The notes: generated by a model not told the origin, from the sequence alone. A stretch of DNA of 64,000 nucleotides from JAJPHW01 sp963799065 (GCA_963799065.1 CAWCVJ010000001.1:496001-560000); one strand, 5' to 3'. Shown: positions 1 through 8,350, numbered from the stretch's first letter. Numbers and translations are program-made.

Positions 1-196
1 TGGCGGCACGGTCTACGCCCTGCGCAAGAATCAATCGGGGCAGTGGTACCAAGCGGCCCACTACAGCTTCCCTTATTCTTACGCTAATGGCGGACCGATC
101 GGCGGACTGTACATCGATACATCAGGCGACGTATTCGGATTCACGGCGGAATCGAAAACCTTCGGTTACAGCGAACTGTTTGAGTTTTCCCGTTAG
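1..196 (+). CDS. C-terminal end of a GloVer-type tandem-repeat protein (partial)
   Basis: The window opens inside this gene; base 1 is the last base of a codon and the frame runs to a TAG at 194-196. The visible 64 residues read as one and a half repeats of the type GGTVYAL...YSF...GG.I.GLYIDTSGDVFGFT..., which matches the acidobacterial choice-of-anchor 'GloVer' tandem-repeat family, a secreted beta-propeller-like surface protein. The last repeat ends ELFEFSR, as is usual at the C-terminus of such proteins. No function beyond a likely extracellular structural or binding role can be inferred. The N-terminus, signal peptide and repeat number lie outside the window. Confidence 0.7.
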   Translation, partial: GGTVYALRKNQSGQWYQAAHYSFPYSYANGGPIGGLYIDTSGDVFGFTAESKTFGYSELFEFSR

Positions 197-367
197 CCGG
201 GCGATTCTGGAAATCCATATTGGCGGACTGACCGGGGGACGAATGGTGGAGTCCACCAACCCGCTTCATTCTCTTGGTTTCGCATTGCACAGGCAGGCGT
301 TTTTCATGGATCACAATGATCTGTGACGACGGTTACAGACCTTCTGCTCTCCTCTCGACTAGGCTGA

Positions 368-389
368 CTTTGCGCACACCGGTGCAAAG
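368..389. promoter_or_regulatory. imperfect inverted repeat upstream of the Hsp20 gene
   Basis: CTTTGC and GCAAAG arms flank a core containing the 8-base palindrome CACCGGTG. It sits 25 bases before the start of the small heat-shock gene, so it could be an operator or a 5'-leader hairpin. No clear -35/-10 pair is seen beside it. It is not a CIRCE element. Confidence 0.25.
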
Positions 390-413
390 AAACTAGAAAA
401 AAGGAGAGTCAAC

Positions 414-938
414 ATGCCAACCGCAATCACACTCCGTCCAGCCGAGCTTCAGGAAGCCGTTCTGGAAATCGCTTTTTCACAAGCAATCCTCGACCAGGTG
501 CGTGAGACCGAGAATCAGATCGCGCAACGCGCGCACACCCTTTTTGACCAACGTGGCGCAGTTGCCGGTCATGCCGTGGAAGACTGGTTCCGCGCCGAAT
601 CCGAACTGCTGAAACCGGTACCAGTGGAGATGATCGAGACAAGCCGTGACGTGATGGTACGAGCTGAAGTCCCGGGATTTTCGTCGTGGGATCTGATCGT
701 CGAAGCCGACGCGAACAATCTATTGCTCAGGGGCAGCGTGGAAAACATTTGCGTGGAGTGCAAGAAGGCGGGAAACCGCGAGTGCATTCACACCTCAACG
801 ACGAGGATCTTCCGTCGCGTCGAGCTGCCCGCGCCGGTCACTTCCCAGGACGCGTCGGCAAAGCTGAGCAACGGAGTATTGACGGTGTCCATACCGAAAG
901 CGGTTTCGTCCAGATGGGCCGCTGAGAAAGCAGTCTAG
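414..938 (+). CDS. small heat shock protein (Hsp20) with N-terminal DUF2934-like segment
   Basis: A 174-residue cytoplasmic holdase chaperone of the alpha-crystallin family. Residues about 35-66 (QRAHTLFDQRG...GHAVEDWFRAESELL) resemble DUF2934, a short helical motif common in Acidobacteria. Residues about 71-162 form the alpha-crystallin domain, ending in the hallmark NGVLTVSIPK. The loop inside this domain carries C113, C116, C124 and H126 (CVEC...CIH), which is not usual for the family and could bind a metal or be redox-active (inference). The start is well placed behind AAGGAGAG. The gene is monocistronic and followed by a strong terminator. An inverted repeat lies upstream at 368-389. Confidence 0.9.
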   Translation: MPTAITLRPAELQEAVLEIAFSQAILDQVRETENQIAQRAHTLFDQRGAVAGHAVEDWFRAESELLKPVPVEMIETSRDVMVRAEVPGFSSWDLIVEADANNLLLRGSVENICVECKKAGNRECIHTSTTRIFRRVELPAPVTSQDASAKLSNGVLTVSIPKAVSSRWAAEKAV

Positions 939-973
939 GAAAGCGCAGGGCGGGCGCTTCTGTCCGCCGGCCT

Positions 974-1017
974 GCCCATCCTGGCCGCGACCCCCTCCGC
1001 GACGGGATGGGCTTTTT
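974..1017 (+). terminator. rho-independent terminator after Hsp20 gene
   Basis: An 8-bp perfect stem (GCCCATCC / GGATGGGC, 974-981 and 1005-1012) is followed by TTTTT. It separates the Hsp20 gene from the convergent anti-sigma gene ending at 1022. Confidence 0.85.
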
Positions 1018-1021
1018 ATGA

Positions 1022-1687
1022 TCAGCCCTTGACGCTGACCTTGGAGAACGACATGACGGCGCGTCCGGCGGTCGGTCGGCCCATTGCCATGGCGGGCTTG
1101 AAGGTGGTAAAGATCAGCATGTTTTTCACGGATGTGGGCAGATCGCTGGCATGCTCTGGATTGGAGAGAATTCGGTAATCCTGCACCCGGCCATTTGCAT
1201 CGACGTAGGCTTCGATGACCAGCGAGTCGTCCTGGATGGAACTCGCAGCCGAACCGAACGCCGACTGCTGCAAGACAGGCGCAGTATAGAGCATCAAGGG
1301 TACATCGGGATGATCGGCACGCAGCGCGGGCGCGAGGAACGCGGTCAGCAAGCCAAATAAAACCACGGTTGTTACCAATCCAGCGGTTGCCGGAACCATG
1401 AAACTATGCAACGCGTGTTCGAGACGCATACTCCAAACTGAAATTCGCGAGGTGCGTCGTTGCGCAGCTTCGCGCGAGACGGCTAAAAGCAGCTTTAACT
1501 GCAAATCCTCTGGAGCCTTGCGCCGGCCCGTCTCTGCCAACAACGCCTGTGTCCGACGCAACATGGCATATTCGTTTGCACAAGCGGCGCATGCCTCCAT
1601 GTGCTGGCGCAGTTCGTTCATTTGTTTGCCGGTGACGGCACCGTCGAGGTACGACGAAAACAACGATTTGGCGTTGCTGCAATTCAT
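1022..1687 (-). CDS. zf-HC2 anti-sigma factor with TonB-C-like periplasmic end
   Basis: A 221-residue protein. The N-terminus begins MNCSNAKSLFSSYLDG and carries the H...CxxC zinc-binding anti-sigma motif (QHMEACAACANEY). One membrane segment lies near residues 105-130. The periplasmic C-terminus (VIEAYVDANGRVQDYRIL...FKPAMAMGRPTAGRAVMSF) looks like the C-terminal domain of TonB-like energy transducers. The chosen ATG overlaps the sigma-factor stop as ATGA (1684-1687), so the two are translationally coupled; longer in-frame starts would run inside the sigma gene. It probably holds the ECF sigma factor at the membrane until an envelope signal arrives. The TonB-C-like sensor portion is the unusual part. 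Confidence 0.82.
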   Translation of the reverse strand: MNCSNAKSLFSSYLDGAVTGKQMNELRQHMEACAACANEYAMLRRTQALLAETGRRKAPEDLQLKLLLAVSREAAQRRTSRISVWSMRLEHALHSFMVPATAGLVTTVVLFGLLTAFLAPALRADHPDVPLMLYTAPVLQQSAFGSAASSIQDDSLVIEAYVDANGRVQDYRILSNPEHASDLPTSVKNMLIFTTFKPAMAMGRPTAGRAVMSFSKVSVKG

Positions 1688-2424
1688 GATGCCGTCTTCA
1701 TGCCGCTTCGGAGTTCGGCGGGCGAGCCGCGTTTGGCGATTTTCTTTTGTGGGGCGCACAGCCCAAGTTCCGTGCCTACTTCCGTCACGTAGGCAAACAA
1801 TCTCAACTTCAGCGCCTGCCGCCCGCGCGTGACGCGCGACTTGACCGTTCCCAACGAACACTGCATGATCTCGGCGACGTCTTCGTAAGACATTTCTTCG
1901 ATGTCACGCAAAATTAAGGTGGTACGAAAGGGCTCCGGAATCTGCCGAAGCTCATGTTCGACCCGCGCCCGAACCTCCTCGTGGGCATAGCTCTCGAAGG
2001 GCGAGTCATGCTCGTCCGCCATCACATCGATGAAGCCGGCGGCGAGTTGCTCATCCGAATGCGATTCGGCAGGCTCGATCGAGGTCTCGTGCGCCTTATG
2101 CCGGAACCACCATCTGCGCCGGTTGGAAGCTTCATGGACGGCGATGCGGTAGATCCAGGTCTTCAGACTGGACTCGCCATGGAACTGTTTCATCCCGCGG
2201 AAGACCTTTACGAATATGTCCTGGGTGGTGTCCGCGGCATCCGCCGGATCGTTTACGATCCGGTACACCAGGCTGTAAATGGGCTGATGAAATTCGCCGA
2301 TCAGCCATGCATAAGCGGTTTCCGAGCCAGCCTTCAGTTCGGCAATAATCGCCGACTCCTGTTCACGGATTCCGATGGCGCTGGCCAGTTCGCTCAATGT
2401 GGTGGTTCCCGCCATGGTGGTCAT
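1684..2424 (-). CDS. ECF-family RNA polymerase sigma factor (RpoE-like)
   Basis: A 246-residue sigma-70 family protein of the extracytoplasmic-function type. Region 2 spans about residues 40-105 (DAADTTQDIFVKVFRG, SLKTWIYRIAVHEASNRRR), followed by an acidic linker. Region 4 spans about 165-215 (RTTLILRDIEEMSYEDVAEIM, GTVKSRVTRGRQALK) with the helix-turn-helix. The gene is transcribed first, ahead of its anti-sigma factor, and overlaps it by four bases. A -35/-10 pair lies immediately upstream and predicts only about six bases of leader before the first ATG; a second ATG nine bases further in is an alternative start. Confidence 0.92.
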   Translation of the reverse strand: MTTMAGTTTLSELASAIGIREQESAIIAELKAGSETAYAWLIGEFHQPIYSLVYRIVNDPADAADTTQDIFVKVFRGMKQFHGESSLKTWIYRIAVHEASNRRRWWFRHKAHETSIEPAESHSDEQLAAGFIDVMADEHDSPFESYAHEEVRARVEHELRQIPEPFRTTLILRDIEEMSYEDVAEIMQCSLGTVKSRVTRGRQALKLRLFAYVTEVGTELGLCAPQKKIAKRGSPAELRSGMKTAS

Positions 2425-2436
2425 GGCTCGAGCCTC

Positions 2437-2464
2437 ATTATATTCCGCCCTGCCGGCTTGCCAA
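2437..2464 (-). promoter_or_regulatory. sigma-70-type promoter for the ECF sigma/anti-sigma operon
   Basis: Read on the minus strand: TTGGCA, 16 bases, TATAAT. The predicted transcription start is about 5-6 bases before the first ATG at 2424, so the mRNA is leaderless or nearly so. Strong match to the housekeeping consensus rather than an ECF autoregulatory promoter. Confidence 0.6.
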
Positions 2465-2571
2465 GCGAAATTGAGTTCGCGCCCACACAGGTATAGACCC
2501 CAGCGGACGTGCCAGAGTTCCCGGATAGGAATATGGGGAGTTACGGGGCAAAAGAATGAATAGGATACGCG

Positions 2572-3258
2572 CTATTGGGGAGGAGGATTGGGTGGATTGG
2601 CCGCCGGAGCCGACGCGGGAGTAAAAGGTTTCTTGACGACTTTCTTCTTGACCGGTTTCTTGGGTGTCTCGTCGCCGGCAGTATCGTCCACAACAACTTT
2701 TTTCGGCTGGTCGGGGGCGGTTTGCAAAGCTTGGACGCGCGTCCGGAGTGTGTTCAGTTCGCTGTCTTTGGCCGCAGCCAGCGTTTCCAAGCGCTTAGAA
2801 AAATCTCGCCGCGACTTTTCCACAGCGTCGAGGTCGTTCTGCAAGCCCTGGAATTCGTCTTTACCGCCGAAGGCGCCGGCGGACTCCGTGATGGATCGCA
2901 GAACATCGTAGAGCGCGTCCAGATTGCGATACAGCTTGAAGGTTGCGCTCAAACCGTCGGGCGAATTCTTTAGGTCGCTCATCATGCCGGGCAGCGCGGT
3001 GGTCAGATTGCGGTTGATCGATTCTGCGTCGCTTTGCGCCTGTCGTTTCGTATCTCCGTCGGTCTTCCATTTCTCAACGCGCAACTTGGCGAGATCGACT
3101 AGCAGCTTTTGCGACGTTGACTGTAGTTGTCCCAGGAGTTCATTGAGTTCGCTGACTGAAGAGTAGGCCACGGGGGCAGACGTCTGGGCACCCGACGTTC
3201 CCAACAGCAACGCCCAAACGAGCACAAACAACAATCGCGAGGTCAATCGTGTGTTCAT
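2572..3258 (-). CDS. exported coiled-coil protein of unknown function
   Basis: A 228-residue protein when started at the ATG before TRLTSRLLFVLVWALLLG, which gives a clean signal peptide cut after TSGAQ. The body is helical and rich in heptad-like Leu/Lys/Glu, with probable coiled coils around residues 50-165 (LNELLGQLQSTSQKLLVDLAKL; LQNDLDAVEKSRRDFSKRLETL). The tail is Lys/Pro/Ala-rich (KKPVKKKVVKKPF...), often seen in peptidoglycan- or DNA-associated or unstructured ends. I do not recognise a family. An in-frame start 60 bases upstream would bury the signal peptide. The neighbouring gene upstream is a RimI-like acetyltransferase 81 bases away on the same strand, so the two may be cotranscribed. 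Confidence 0.7.
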   Translation of the reverse strand: MNTRLTSRLLFVLVWALLLGTSGAQTSAPVAYSSVSELNELLGQLQSTSQKLLVDLAKLRVEKWKTDGDTKRQAQSDAESINRNLTTALPGMMSDLKNSPDGLSATFKLYRNLDALYDVLRSITESAGAFGGKDEFQGLQNDLDAVEKSRRDFSKRLETLAAAKDSELNTLRTRVQALQTAPDQPKKVVVDDTAGDETPKKPVKKKVVKKPFTPASAPAANPPNPPPQ

Positions 3259-3339
3259 CTTTGTGGAGATCCCGCCTAAACGCAGACCGGTCTTCAGAAT
3301 AGTCGCTTTCGTCCGCAAAGGGTAGGCGGGATGAACTCC

Positions 3340-3822
3340 TCAGCCGCCAGCGCCGAACTCTTTTTGCAACATGAAGGCATCGCGGCGGTTGCTGTAGTAG
3401 CGCGGCAGAGTCTTTACGATGCTGTACCCATGGTGCTTGTAGAAGGCCAGGGCGCCGAGATTGTCGGTCGCGGCCTCGAGAATGACGTCGGGACATCCGG
3501 CAGCCTGAATACGCTCTTCGGCTGCATGCAAGAGCCGGGAGCCAGCGCCAGAGCGGCGTGCGATGGGCAAAACGTCGATGGTGATGATGTGTCCGGAGCG
3601 GCGACGCGGGGCTTCCGCGACCACGAAGCCAACGATTCCGGGCGGGAGATCTTCGTCCGAAGAAGAGACGATTTCAGCGATCAGGGTGAAGGCCGAAGTG
3701 CGTCGCATGTAGGTACCCAACTCAACGCGCGAGTAGGCGATGCCGGGAGCAAAACACTGCTGGTCGATCTTCCAAAGAGCGTCGAAATCGAAACGGCGGG
3801 ACTCGCGTAATGTGATCTCCAC
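3340..3822 (-). CDS. GNAT N-acetyltransferase, RimI-like
   Basis: A 160-residue single-domain GNAT enzyme starting with GTG. It has the acetyl-CoA binding motif A (IDVLPIARRSGAGSRLL, the R..G.G.xL pyrophosphate loop) at about residues 86-102 and the C-terminal NxxAxxFYxxxGY pattern (TDNLGALAFYKHHGY). The RimI family acetylates protein N-termini, classically ribosomal protein S18, but substrate cannot be read from sequence. The ribosomal S18 gene of this window lies far away at 56.6 kb. The upstream region holds a repeat-like fragment rather than a clear promoter. Confidence 0.8.
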   Translation of the reverse strand: MEITLRESRRFDFDALWKIDQQCFAPGIAYSRVELGTYMRRTSAFTLIAEIVSSSDEDLPPGIVGFVVAEAPRRRSGHIITIDVLPIARRSGAGSRLLHAAEERIQAAGCPDVILEAATDNLGALAFYKHHGYSIVKTLPRYYSNRRDAFMLQKEFGAGG

Positions 3823-3899
3823 CGAGTCATTGTAGTACGGAAAGCTTGGAGGGCGCGTGTATGGCGGATTATTCCGGAGGGTACGGATCGATCCAACAC

Positions 3900-3945
3900 T
3901 TAGGACGACTACGCTTCGCTTACCGTGGTCGCAGCGCTCAGGATG
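3900..3945. repeat. fragment of a REP-like intergenic element
   Basis: The stretch contains TACGCTTCGCTTACC and GCGCTCAGGATGGCA. The reverse complement of the latter, TGCCATCCTGAGCGC, shares the CATCCTGAGCG core with the element at 34478-34506. Such short palindromic pieces are common between acidobacterial genes. It lies between divergently transcribed genes. Confidence 0.45.
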
Positions 3946-3986
3946 GCAACTTGATTGGGAATTTGCTACCGTGGTACATTGGTAAC

Positions 3987-4250
3987 ATGAATGCGGCAGA
4001 CACCTTGGTTGAGGTGCAGAGGGTGCAGACGGGCGTCCGGCTGGAGAAGCGAATGCTCAAAGTGCTGAAAGCCGTCGCTGAACTCAAGGATATGAGTCTG
4101 GGCGATCTGCTGGAGGGGATCGTACTGCATGCGTTTGAAGGGAAGACTCCGTTCTCGACGCAAACGCTCAAGGAAATCGAGCAGTTCAAGCACCTCTATG
4201 GGATGACGTTGAAAGCAACCGACAGCCATAAGTTAAAGGAGCGTAAATGA
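3987..4250 (+). CDS. small protein, possible DNA-binding/antitoxin-like partner
   Basis: An 87-residue protein started at the ATG before NAADTLVEVQRVQTGVRLEK; longer in-frame starts read through repeat-like DNA. The segment VRLEKRMLKVLKAVAELKDMSLGDLLEGIVLHAFEGK has the beta-helix-helix spacing of ribbon-helix-helix proteins (short strand, then KxLKAxAELKDMSLGDLLE), which is a suggestion, not proof. It overlaps the next gene, an exported SRPBCC-like protein, by ATGA, so the pair is translationally coupled. No obvious Shine-Dalgarno sequence precedes it. Confidence 0.6.
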   Translation: MNAADTLVEVQRVQTGVRLEKRMLKVLKAVAELKDMSLGDLLEGIVLHAFEGKTPFSTQTLKEIEQFKHLYGMTLKATDSHKLKERK

Positions 4251-4801
4251 GGGTATTGATATTAGTGGGAGTTCTTGCCATGAGCGTTCTTCCGTTGCTC
4301 GCCCAAACGATCACGGAGACCGCAAAGCCAGCATCGGACGCGGCGAGTGCGCTGGCGCACGTGACCAATAAGTTCAGTCTGGTGGTGAATGCCCCACTGC
4401 GGGACGCATTTCCCCTATTTGGACCTGAGGGCGAACGAGTTTGGGCGGGGAAGCATTGGGATCCGCATTTTGTGTTTCCGCAGCCGCCGAAGGATATCCA
4501 GGGGGCAGTCTTCACTCTGCTCCACGGGACACAGAAGGTGGTCTGGGTGAACACGCTATTCGACCTCGAGACAGGGCGAATCCAGTATGTCTATTTCATT
4601 CCCGATGCGCTGGTGACGACCATTGACCTGCATCTGGAGGCCGCCAGTGTCACCCGCACTAACGTCGAGGTAACGTATACGCGGACGGCGTTGAGCGCGG
4701 AAGCCAACGAACATGTACAGGCGTTGGGAGAGAATGATCGGGATAGCGGTAAGGATTGGGAAGGCTCGATCAATGCCTATTTGAAGGCGCGCGGTAAGTA
4801 A
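4247..4801 (+). CDS. exported SRPBCC/START-like protein
   Basis: A 184-residue protein with an N-terminal signal peptide (MRVLILVGVLAMSVLPLLAQ). The mature part (FSLVVNAPLRDAFPLFGPEG, then KHWDPHFVFP, GAVFTL, VVWVNTLFDLETGRIQYVYFIPDA) follows the SRPBCC fold pattern in which a hydrophobic pocket binds a ligand. Substrate unknown. It begins inside the stop codon of the preceding small gene (ATGA overlap), so both are probably made together. It is followed 53 bases later by a sensor kinase gene on the same strand, which might be cotranscribed. Confidence 0.75.
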   Translation: MRVLILVGVLAMSVLPLLAQTITETAKPASDAASALAHVTNKFSLVVNAPLRDAFPLFGPEGERVWAGKHWDPHFVFPQPPKDIQGAVFTLLHGTQKVVWVNTLFDLETGRIQYVYFIPDALVTTIDLHLEAASVTRTNVEVTYTRTALSAEANEHVQALGENDRDSGKDWEGSINAYLKARGK

Positions 4802-4853
4802 CTCAGTGCTGCGCCATTGCTTGTTCGGGCCTTCCAGCGAGTAGAATTTCTTC

Positions 4854-5795
4854 ATGCGCATCACCAGCCGTCGCAAGACGATCATCACGTTTCTGATCCT
4901 GGGCGTGGGACTGGCGACGATTGCCGTGGCGGTTGGATTTGGCTGGATCATTTTCAACTGGCGCGAAGGGGTCAAAGTTTTCCTGGGGGTGATTTTCTTC
5001 AGTGCGATCACGGCGGGGTTGATTCTCAATACGATTTTTCTAGTGCGCGAAATTCGGCGCAATGAGCAACACGATAGTTTCATTAATGCGGTGACCCATG
5101 AGTTGAAGACGCCCATCGCGTCGATCCGCCTTTATTTGCAGACTTTGCAGCAGCGCGAAGTGGACGAAAACAAACGCGCCGAGTTTTATCGCATCATGCT
5201 CAATGACACCGACCGCTTGATGACGACGGTCGAACAGGTGCTCAAGGCGGGGGCAATGGGCGGCAAGCGCCATGCCAGCGACTTCACGCCGATCAATCTG
5301 GCGGCTTTGGCGGAGGAGTGCGCAGAACTGGCGCGGGTGCGGCATAATCTCCCGGCGAATGCGCTGCACTTTGAGAGCAACGGCCAGAATCCCACGGTGC
5401 AGGGAGATGCGGATGAATTGCGCGCAGCGATTTCCAACGTGTTGGATAATGCGGTGAAATATTCAGGCGCCGAGGTGGATGTCCTCATGCGCTTGCACTC
5501 ACTCAATGAAAGGACGGTCACACTGAGTGTGCGCGATTGCGGCGTTGGCATTCCCCGCGATCAGTTGAAGCAGATTTTTAGACGTTTCTATCGGGTGCCA
5601 AATCGAGCGATGGCGCACGTCAAAGGAACGGGGCTGGGACTCTTTATCGTGCGCTCGGTGACGCAAAAGCACCGCGGTCGCGTGTACGCGGAGAGCGGCG
5701 GGGAAGGCCAAGGGACCACCATTTCGATTCAGCTGCCCATCGTTCCCGCGGCGTCGACGCTGGCGCAGACTGCGCTACGGGACCGTAAAGCATGA
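4854..5795 (+). CDS. sensor histidine kinase with intramembrane-type input
   Basis: A 313-residue kinase. Two membrane segments (about 11-35 and 42-65) are joined by only about six residues, so there is no periplasmic sensor domain and no clear HAMP; such kinases sense within the membrane or through a partner. The HisKA box FINAVTHELKTP places the phosphorylated histidine at H82. The ATP-binding domain has N box NVLDNAVKYS, G1 DCGVGIP, F box (FRRFYR) and G2 GTGLGLFIV. The gene overlaps the response regulator by ATGA. The signal is unknown; the coupled exported SRPBCC protein upstream could be its ligand-binding partner (inference from position only). Confidence 0.92.
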   Translation: MRITSRRKTIITFLILGVGLATIAVAVGFGWIIFNWREGVKVFLGVIFFSAITAGLILNTIFLVREIRRNEQHDSFINAVTHELKTPIASIRLYLQTLQQREVDENKRAEFYRIMLNDTDRLMTTVEQVLKAGAMGGKRHASDFTPINLAALAEECAELARVRHNLPANALHFESNGQNPTVQGDADELRAAISNVLDNAVKYSGAEVDVLMRLHSLNERTVTLSVRDCGVGIPRDQLKQIFRRFYRVPNRAMAHVKGTGLGLFIVRSVTQKHRGRVYAESGGEGQGTTISIQLPIVPAASTLAQTALRDRKA

Positions 5796-6577
5796 GTCGG
5801 GTTTTGGTGGTCGAAGACGAGACGCATCTGGCGCGAGGGCTCCGTTTCAATCTCGAAGCCGAGGGTCACACAGTGGAAGTCGCAGGAGATGGTGAAACCG
5901 CGTTGCGATTGCTGCTTCCACATGATGGGGCCAAAGCGCCCTTCGATGCGGTCGTGCTCGATGTGATGTTGCCGGGCAAGGACGGTTTTACGGTGGCGCA
6001 AGAGTTGCGAGAGGCGCGACAATTTTTGCCGGTGCTGATGTTGACGGCGAGAGGGCGGCCGGAGGATGTGCTGAAGGGATTCGCATCGGGCGCCGACGAC
6101 TATTTACCAAAGCCGTTCGAGCTGGCGATTTTGCTGGCGCGACTCAAAGGCCTGCTACGACGTTCGGAGTGGATGGGCGGTGAGGAGAGTCGAGTCCGGT
6201 CTACGGAATCGGCCCCTGGCGCGGCGGCTGCCCCGGTTTCTACTGCTGAAGACGGCGATCTTGCCTCGTATGGCGTATTTACATTTGCCGGACGGAGGAT
6301 CGACTTTGGCAATCTCGAACTGACCGCGAGGGGAGCGACGATTCGCCTCACTCTAATGGAAGCGGAGCTGCTGCGCTATTTGATTCGCAGCGCGGGACAA
6401 GTAGTGTCGCGTAAGGCGATCCTCGAAAATGTTTGGGGGCTGCGCGAAGACACGGACACGCGCGCCATCGACAATTTTATCGTCCGTTTGCGGCGATATA
6501 TTGAAGACGATCCCGGACGACCCAAACACCTGGTGACAATTCGCGGCGTCGGTTACCGTTTCCTGGCGGAGCCGTGA
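5792..6577 (+). CDS. OmpR/PhoB-type response regulator
   Basis: A 261-residue transcription factor. The receiver domain occupies about residues 1-125 with D57 as phosphorylation site (VVLDVMLPGKDG), conserved T (LMLTARG) and K (YLPKPFE). A 35-40 residue Ala/Glu/Ser linker is longer than usual. The winged-helix DNA-binding domain follows (MEAELLRYLIRSAGQVVSRKAILENVWG; RAIDNFIVRLRRYIEDD; VRGVGYRFL-like end IRGVGYRFLAEP). It is translationally coupled to the kinase at 4854. Targets unknown. Confidence 0.93.
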   Translation: MSRVLVVEDETHLARGLRFNLEAEGHTVEVAGDGETALRLLLPHDGAKAPFDAVVLDVMLPGKDGFTVAQELREARQFLPVLMLTARGRPEDVLKGFASGADDYLPKPFELAILLARLKGLLRRSEWMGGEESRVRSTESAPGAAAAPVSTAEDGDLASYGVFTFAGRRIDFGNLELTARGATIRLTLMEAELLRYLIRSAGQVVSRKAILENVWGLREDTDTRAIDNFIVRLRRYIEDDPGRPKHLVTIRGVGYRFLAEP

Positions 6578-6642
6578 AGTTCGAATCGATGTAGGGCTGG
6601 CGAGTCGTGTGGCGATCCCGACGAGGGGGACTTTTCACTCTA

Positions 6643-6670
6643 TCGAGATTTATCAGTGCTCCTCTATAAT
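6643..6670 (+). promoter_or_regulatory. probable promoter of the beta-propeller gene
   Basis: TCGAGA, 16 bases, perfect TATAAT (6665-6670). It predicts a leader of roughly 50 bases for the gene at 6728. The -35 match is four of six. Confidence 0.45.
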
Positions 6671-6727
6671 CGCGACGGGCGCAAGCAGCTATTCGACGTT
6701 TCCAATGCCCGGGGAGATTGAAAACCA

Positions 6728-8350
6728 ATGATATTTTCCAGCAACGGCCCGACCCCTCGTGTGTTCACGGGAATTGCCTTCGTTCTGCTCGTAGCCAGCG
6801 CACTCGTCACGGGTCAGACTGCGATCACCACATATCATTACGACAACCATCGGACGGGATGGAATCGGACGGAAACCGTGTTGACGCCCGCCGTCGTGGC
6901 CAGTAATTCATTTGGCTTGCTGACCACGGTGAGGCTCGACGACCAAGTGGACGCGCAGCCACTCGTCGTGCCGGCAGTTCAAATCACCGCCGGCAATTAC
7001 CAGGGCGCGCACGACGTGGTATACGTCGCGACGGAAAGCAACACCATATATGCCATCGACGTGCACAGCGGAACCATTCTGCTGAGTGCAAACTTTGGAA
7101 CGCCCGTATCCCGTCCCCTGGGATGCAATAACAATGGGCCCAACGTGGGCATCAATTCAACCCCTGTGATCGACCCGAGCAGCAATACTTTGTATGTGGT
7201 GGTTTATACCCAAGACACGAAGGGGCCCGCTTATCGAATACATGCACTCGATCTGGGCAGTTTGACGGATAAGGTTGCACCTCAAATGGTGGTCGCGTCG
7301 CACACCCTGAGCGATGGAAGCACTTTCAGGTTCGACGCGAAGTATCAGCGGCAACGACCCGGCTTGTTGCTGGCAAATGGGAGTATTTACGTGGGATTTG
7401 GAAGTTTCTGCGATTATGAGGCAAGCCGCTCCCGGGGTTGGCTGTTGGGCTGGAGTGCGGGAACGCTGGCGCCCTTTCCCTCGAACCAACTCAACGATTC
7501 ACAGGTTACCGACTCCAAGAGTTTCTACCTGTCCTCGATATGGATGTCGGGCTATGCGCCGGCGGCTGACGATTCCGGTAATGTGCTGTTTGTGACGGGC
7601 AATTCTGAAAAGGGAACCTACGATGGCGTGACCAATATTCAGGAGAGTGTGGTGAAGATGTCCTCCACGCTGGGTAGCGTAATGGATCTGTTCACGCCAT
7701 CGAATCAGGCTGGGTTGGATGGCGCCGACAACGACTTTGGCGCGGGCGGGGTGCTGGTGCTGCCCGATCAGCCCGGCTCCACTCCTCATCTGGCGGTGGC
7801 GGCGGGCAAGTATGGATCGATGTACTTAATGAATGAAGATAACCTTGGCGGATATTCGCCGACAACAAACAATGTATTAGGTCGTTATTCAATAGGAGGG
7901 TGCTGGTGCGGTGAGTCTTATTTTGTCGATCCCTCCGACGGCAGCGGACGCGTGGTAAGCAGCGGAGACACGCAGGTGATGGTTTGGAAAGTTGAAACCT
8001 CCCCGAAAGTGACGCTAAGCAAGGTTGCCGAATCCGTCAAAGGGCCCGATTGGGCGCAGGATCCAGGTTTTTTTACAACAGTTTCATCGAATGGAACGAG
8101 TAATCCGATCATCTGGGCAGTCTCGCGTCCGACGCAAACGAATCATTCACCCATCGAACTGATCGCGTTAAATCCCGAATCGGGGGGAAGCACGTTGAAG
8201 GAGCTGTTTTACAAGACGGCGGGAAATTGGCCTAACCGGACGGGCAACGCGAACCTTGTTCCCGTGGTGGCCAATGGACAAGTGTTTGTAGCCAGCTTTA
8301 AGCAGCTACGCATCTTCGGGATCAAAGGCGGAAACGCCCAGAAGCAGTAA
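6728..8350 (+). CDS. exported PQQ-type beta-propeller protein
   Basis: A 540-residue secreted protein with a signal peptide (TGIAFVLLVASALVTGQT). The body carries beta-propeller blades of the quinoprotein type: DVVYVATESNTIYAIDVHSG, SNTLYVVVYTQD, YRIHALDLGS, GSIYVGFGS and IELIALNPESGG. This resembles the outer-membrane or periplasmic 'pyrrolo-quinoline quinone' repeat proteins of Acidobacteria that lack the catalytic residues of true quinoprotein dehydrogenases, so an enzymatic role is doubtful. An SD (GGGGAGA) sits ten bases upstream. It is a single gene with its own likely promoter, separate from the two-component system before it. Confidence 0.75.
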   Translation: MIFSSNGPTPRVFTGIAFVLLVASALVTGQTAITTYHYDNHRTGWNRTETVLTPAVVASNSFGLLTTVRLDDQVDAQPLVVPAVQITAGNYQGAHDVVYVATESNTIYAIDVHSGTILLSANFGTPVSRPLGCNNNGPNVGINSTPVIDPSSNTLYVVVYTQDTKGPAYRIHALDLGSLTDKVAPQMVVASHTLSDGSTFRFDAKYQRQRPGLLLANGSIYVGFGSFCDYEASRSRGWLLGWSAGTLAPFPSNQLNDSQVTDSKSFYLSSIWMSGYAPAADDSGNVLFVTGNSEKGTYDGVTNIQESVVKMSSTLGSVMDLFTPSNQAGLDGADNDFGAGGVLVLPDQPGSTPHLAVAAGKYGSMYLMNEDNLGGYSPTTNNVLGRYSIGGCWCGESYFVDPSDGSGRVVSSGDTQVMVWKVETSPKVTLSKVAESVKGPDWAQDPGFFTTVSSNGTSNPIIWAVSRPTQTNHSPIELIALNPESGGSTLKELFYKTAGNWPNRTGNANLVPVVANGQVFVASFKQLRIFGIKGGNAQKQ

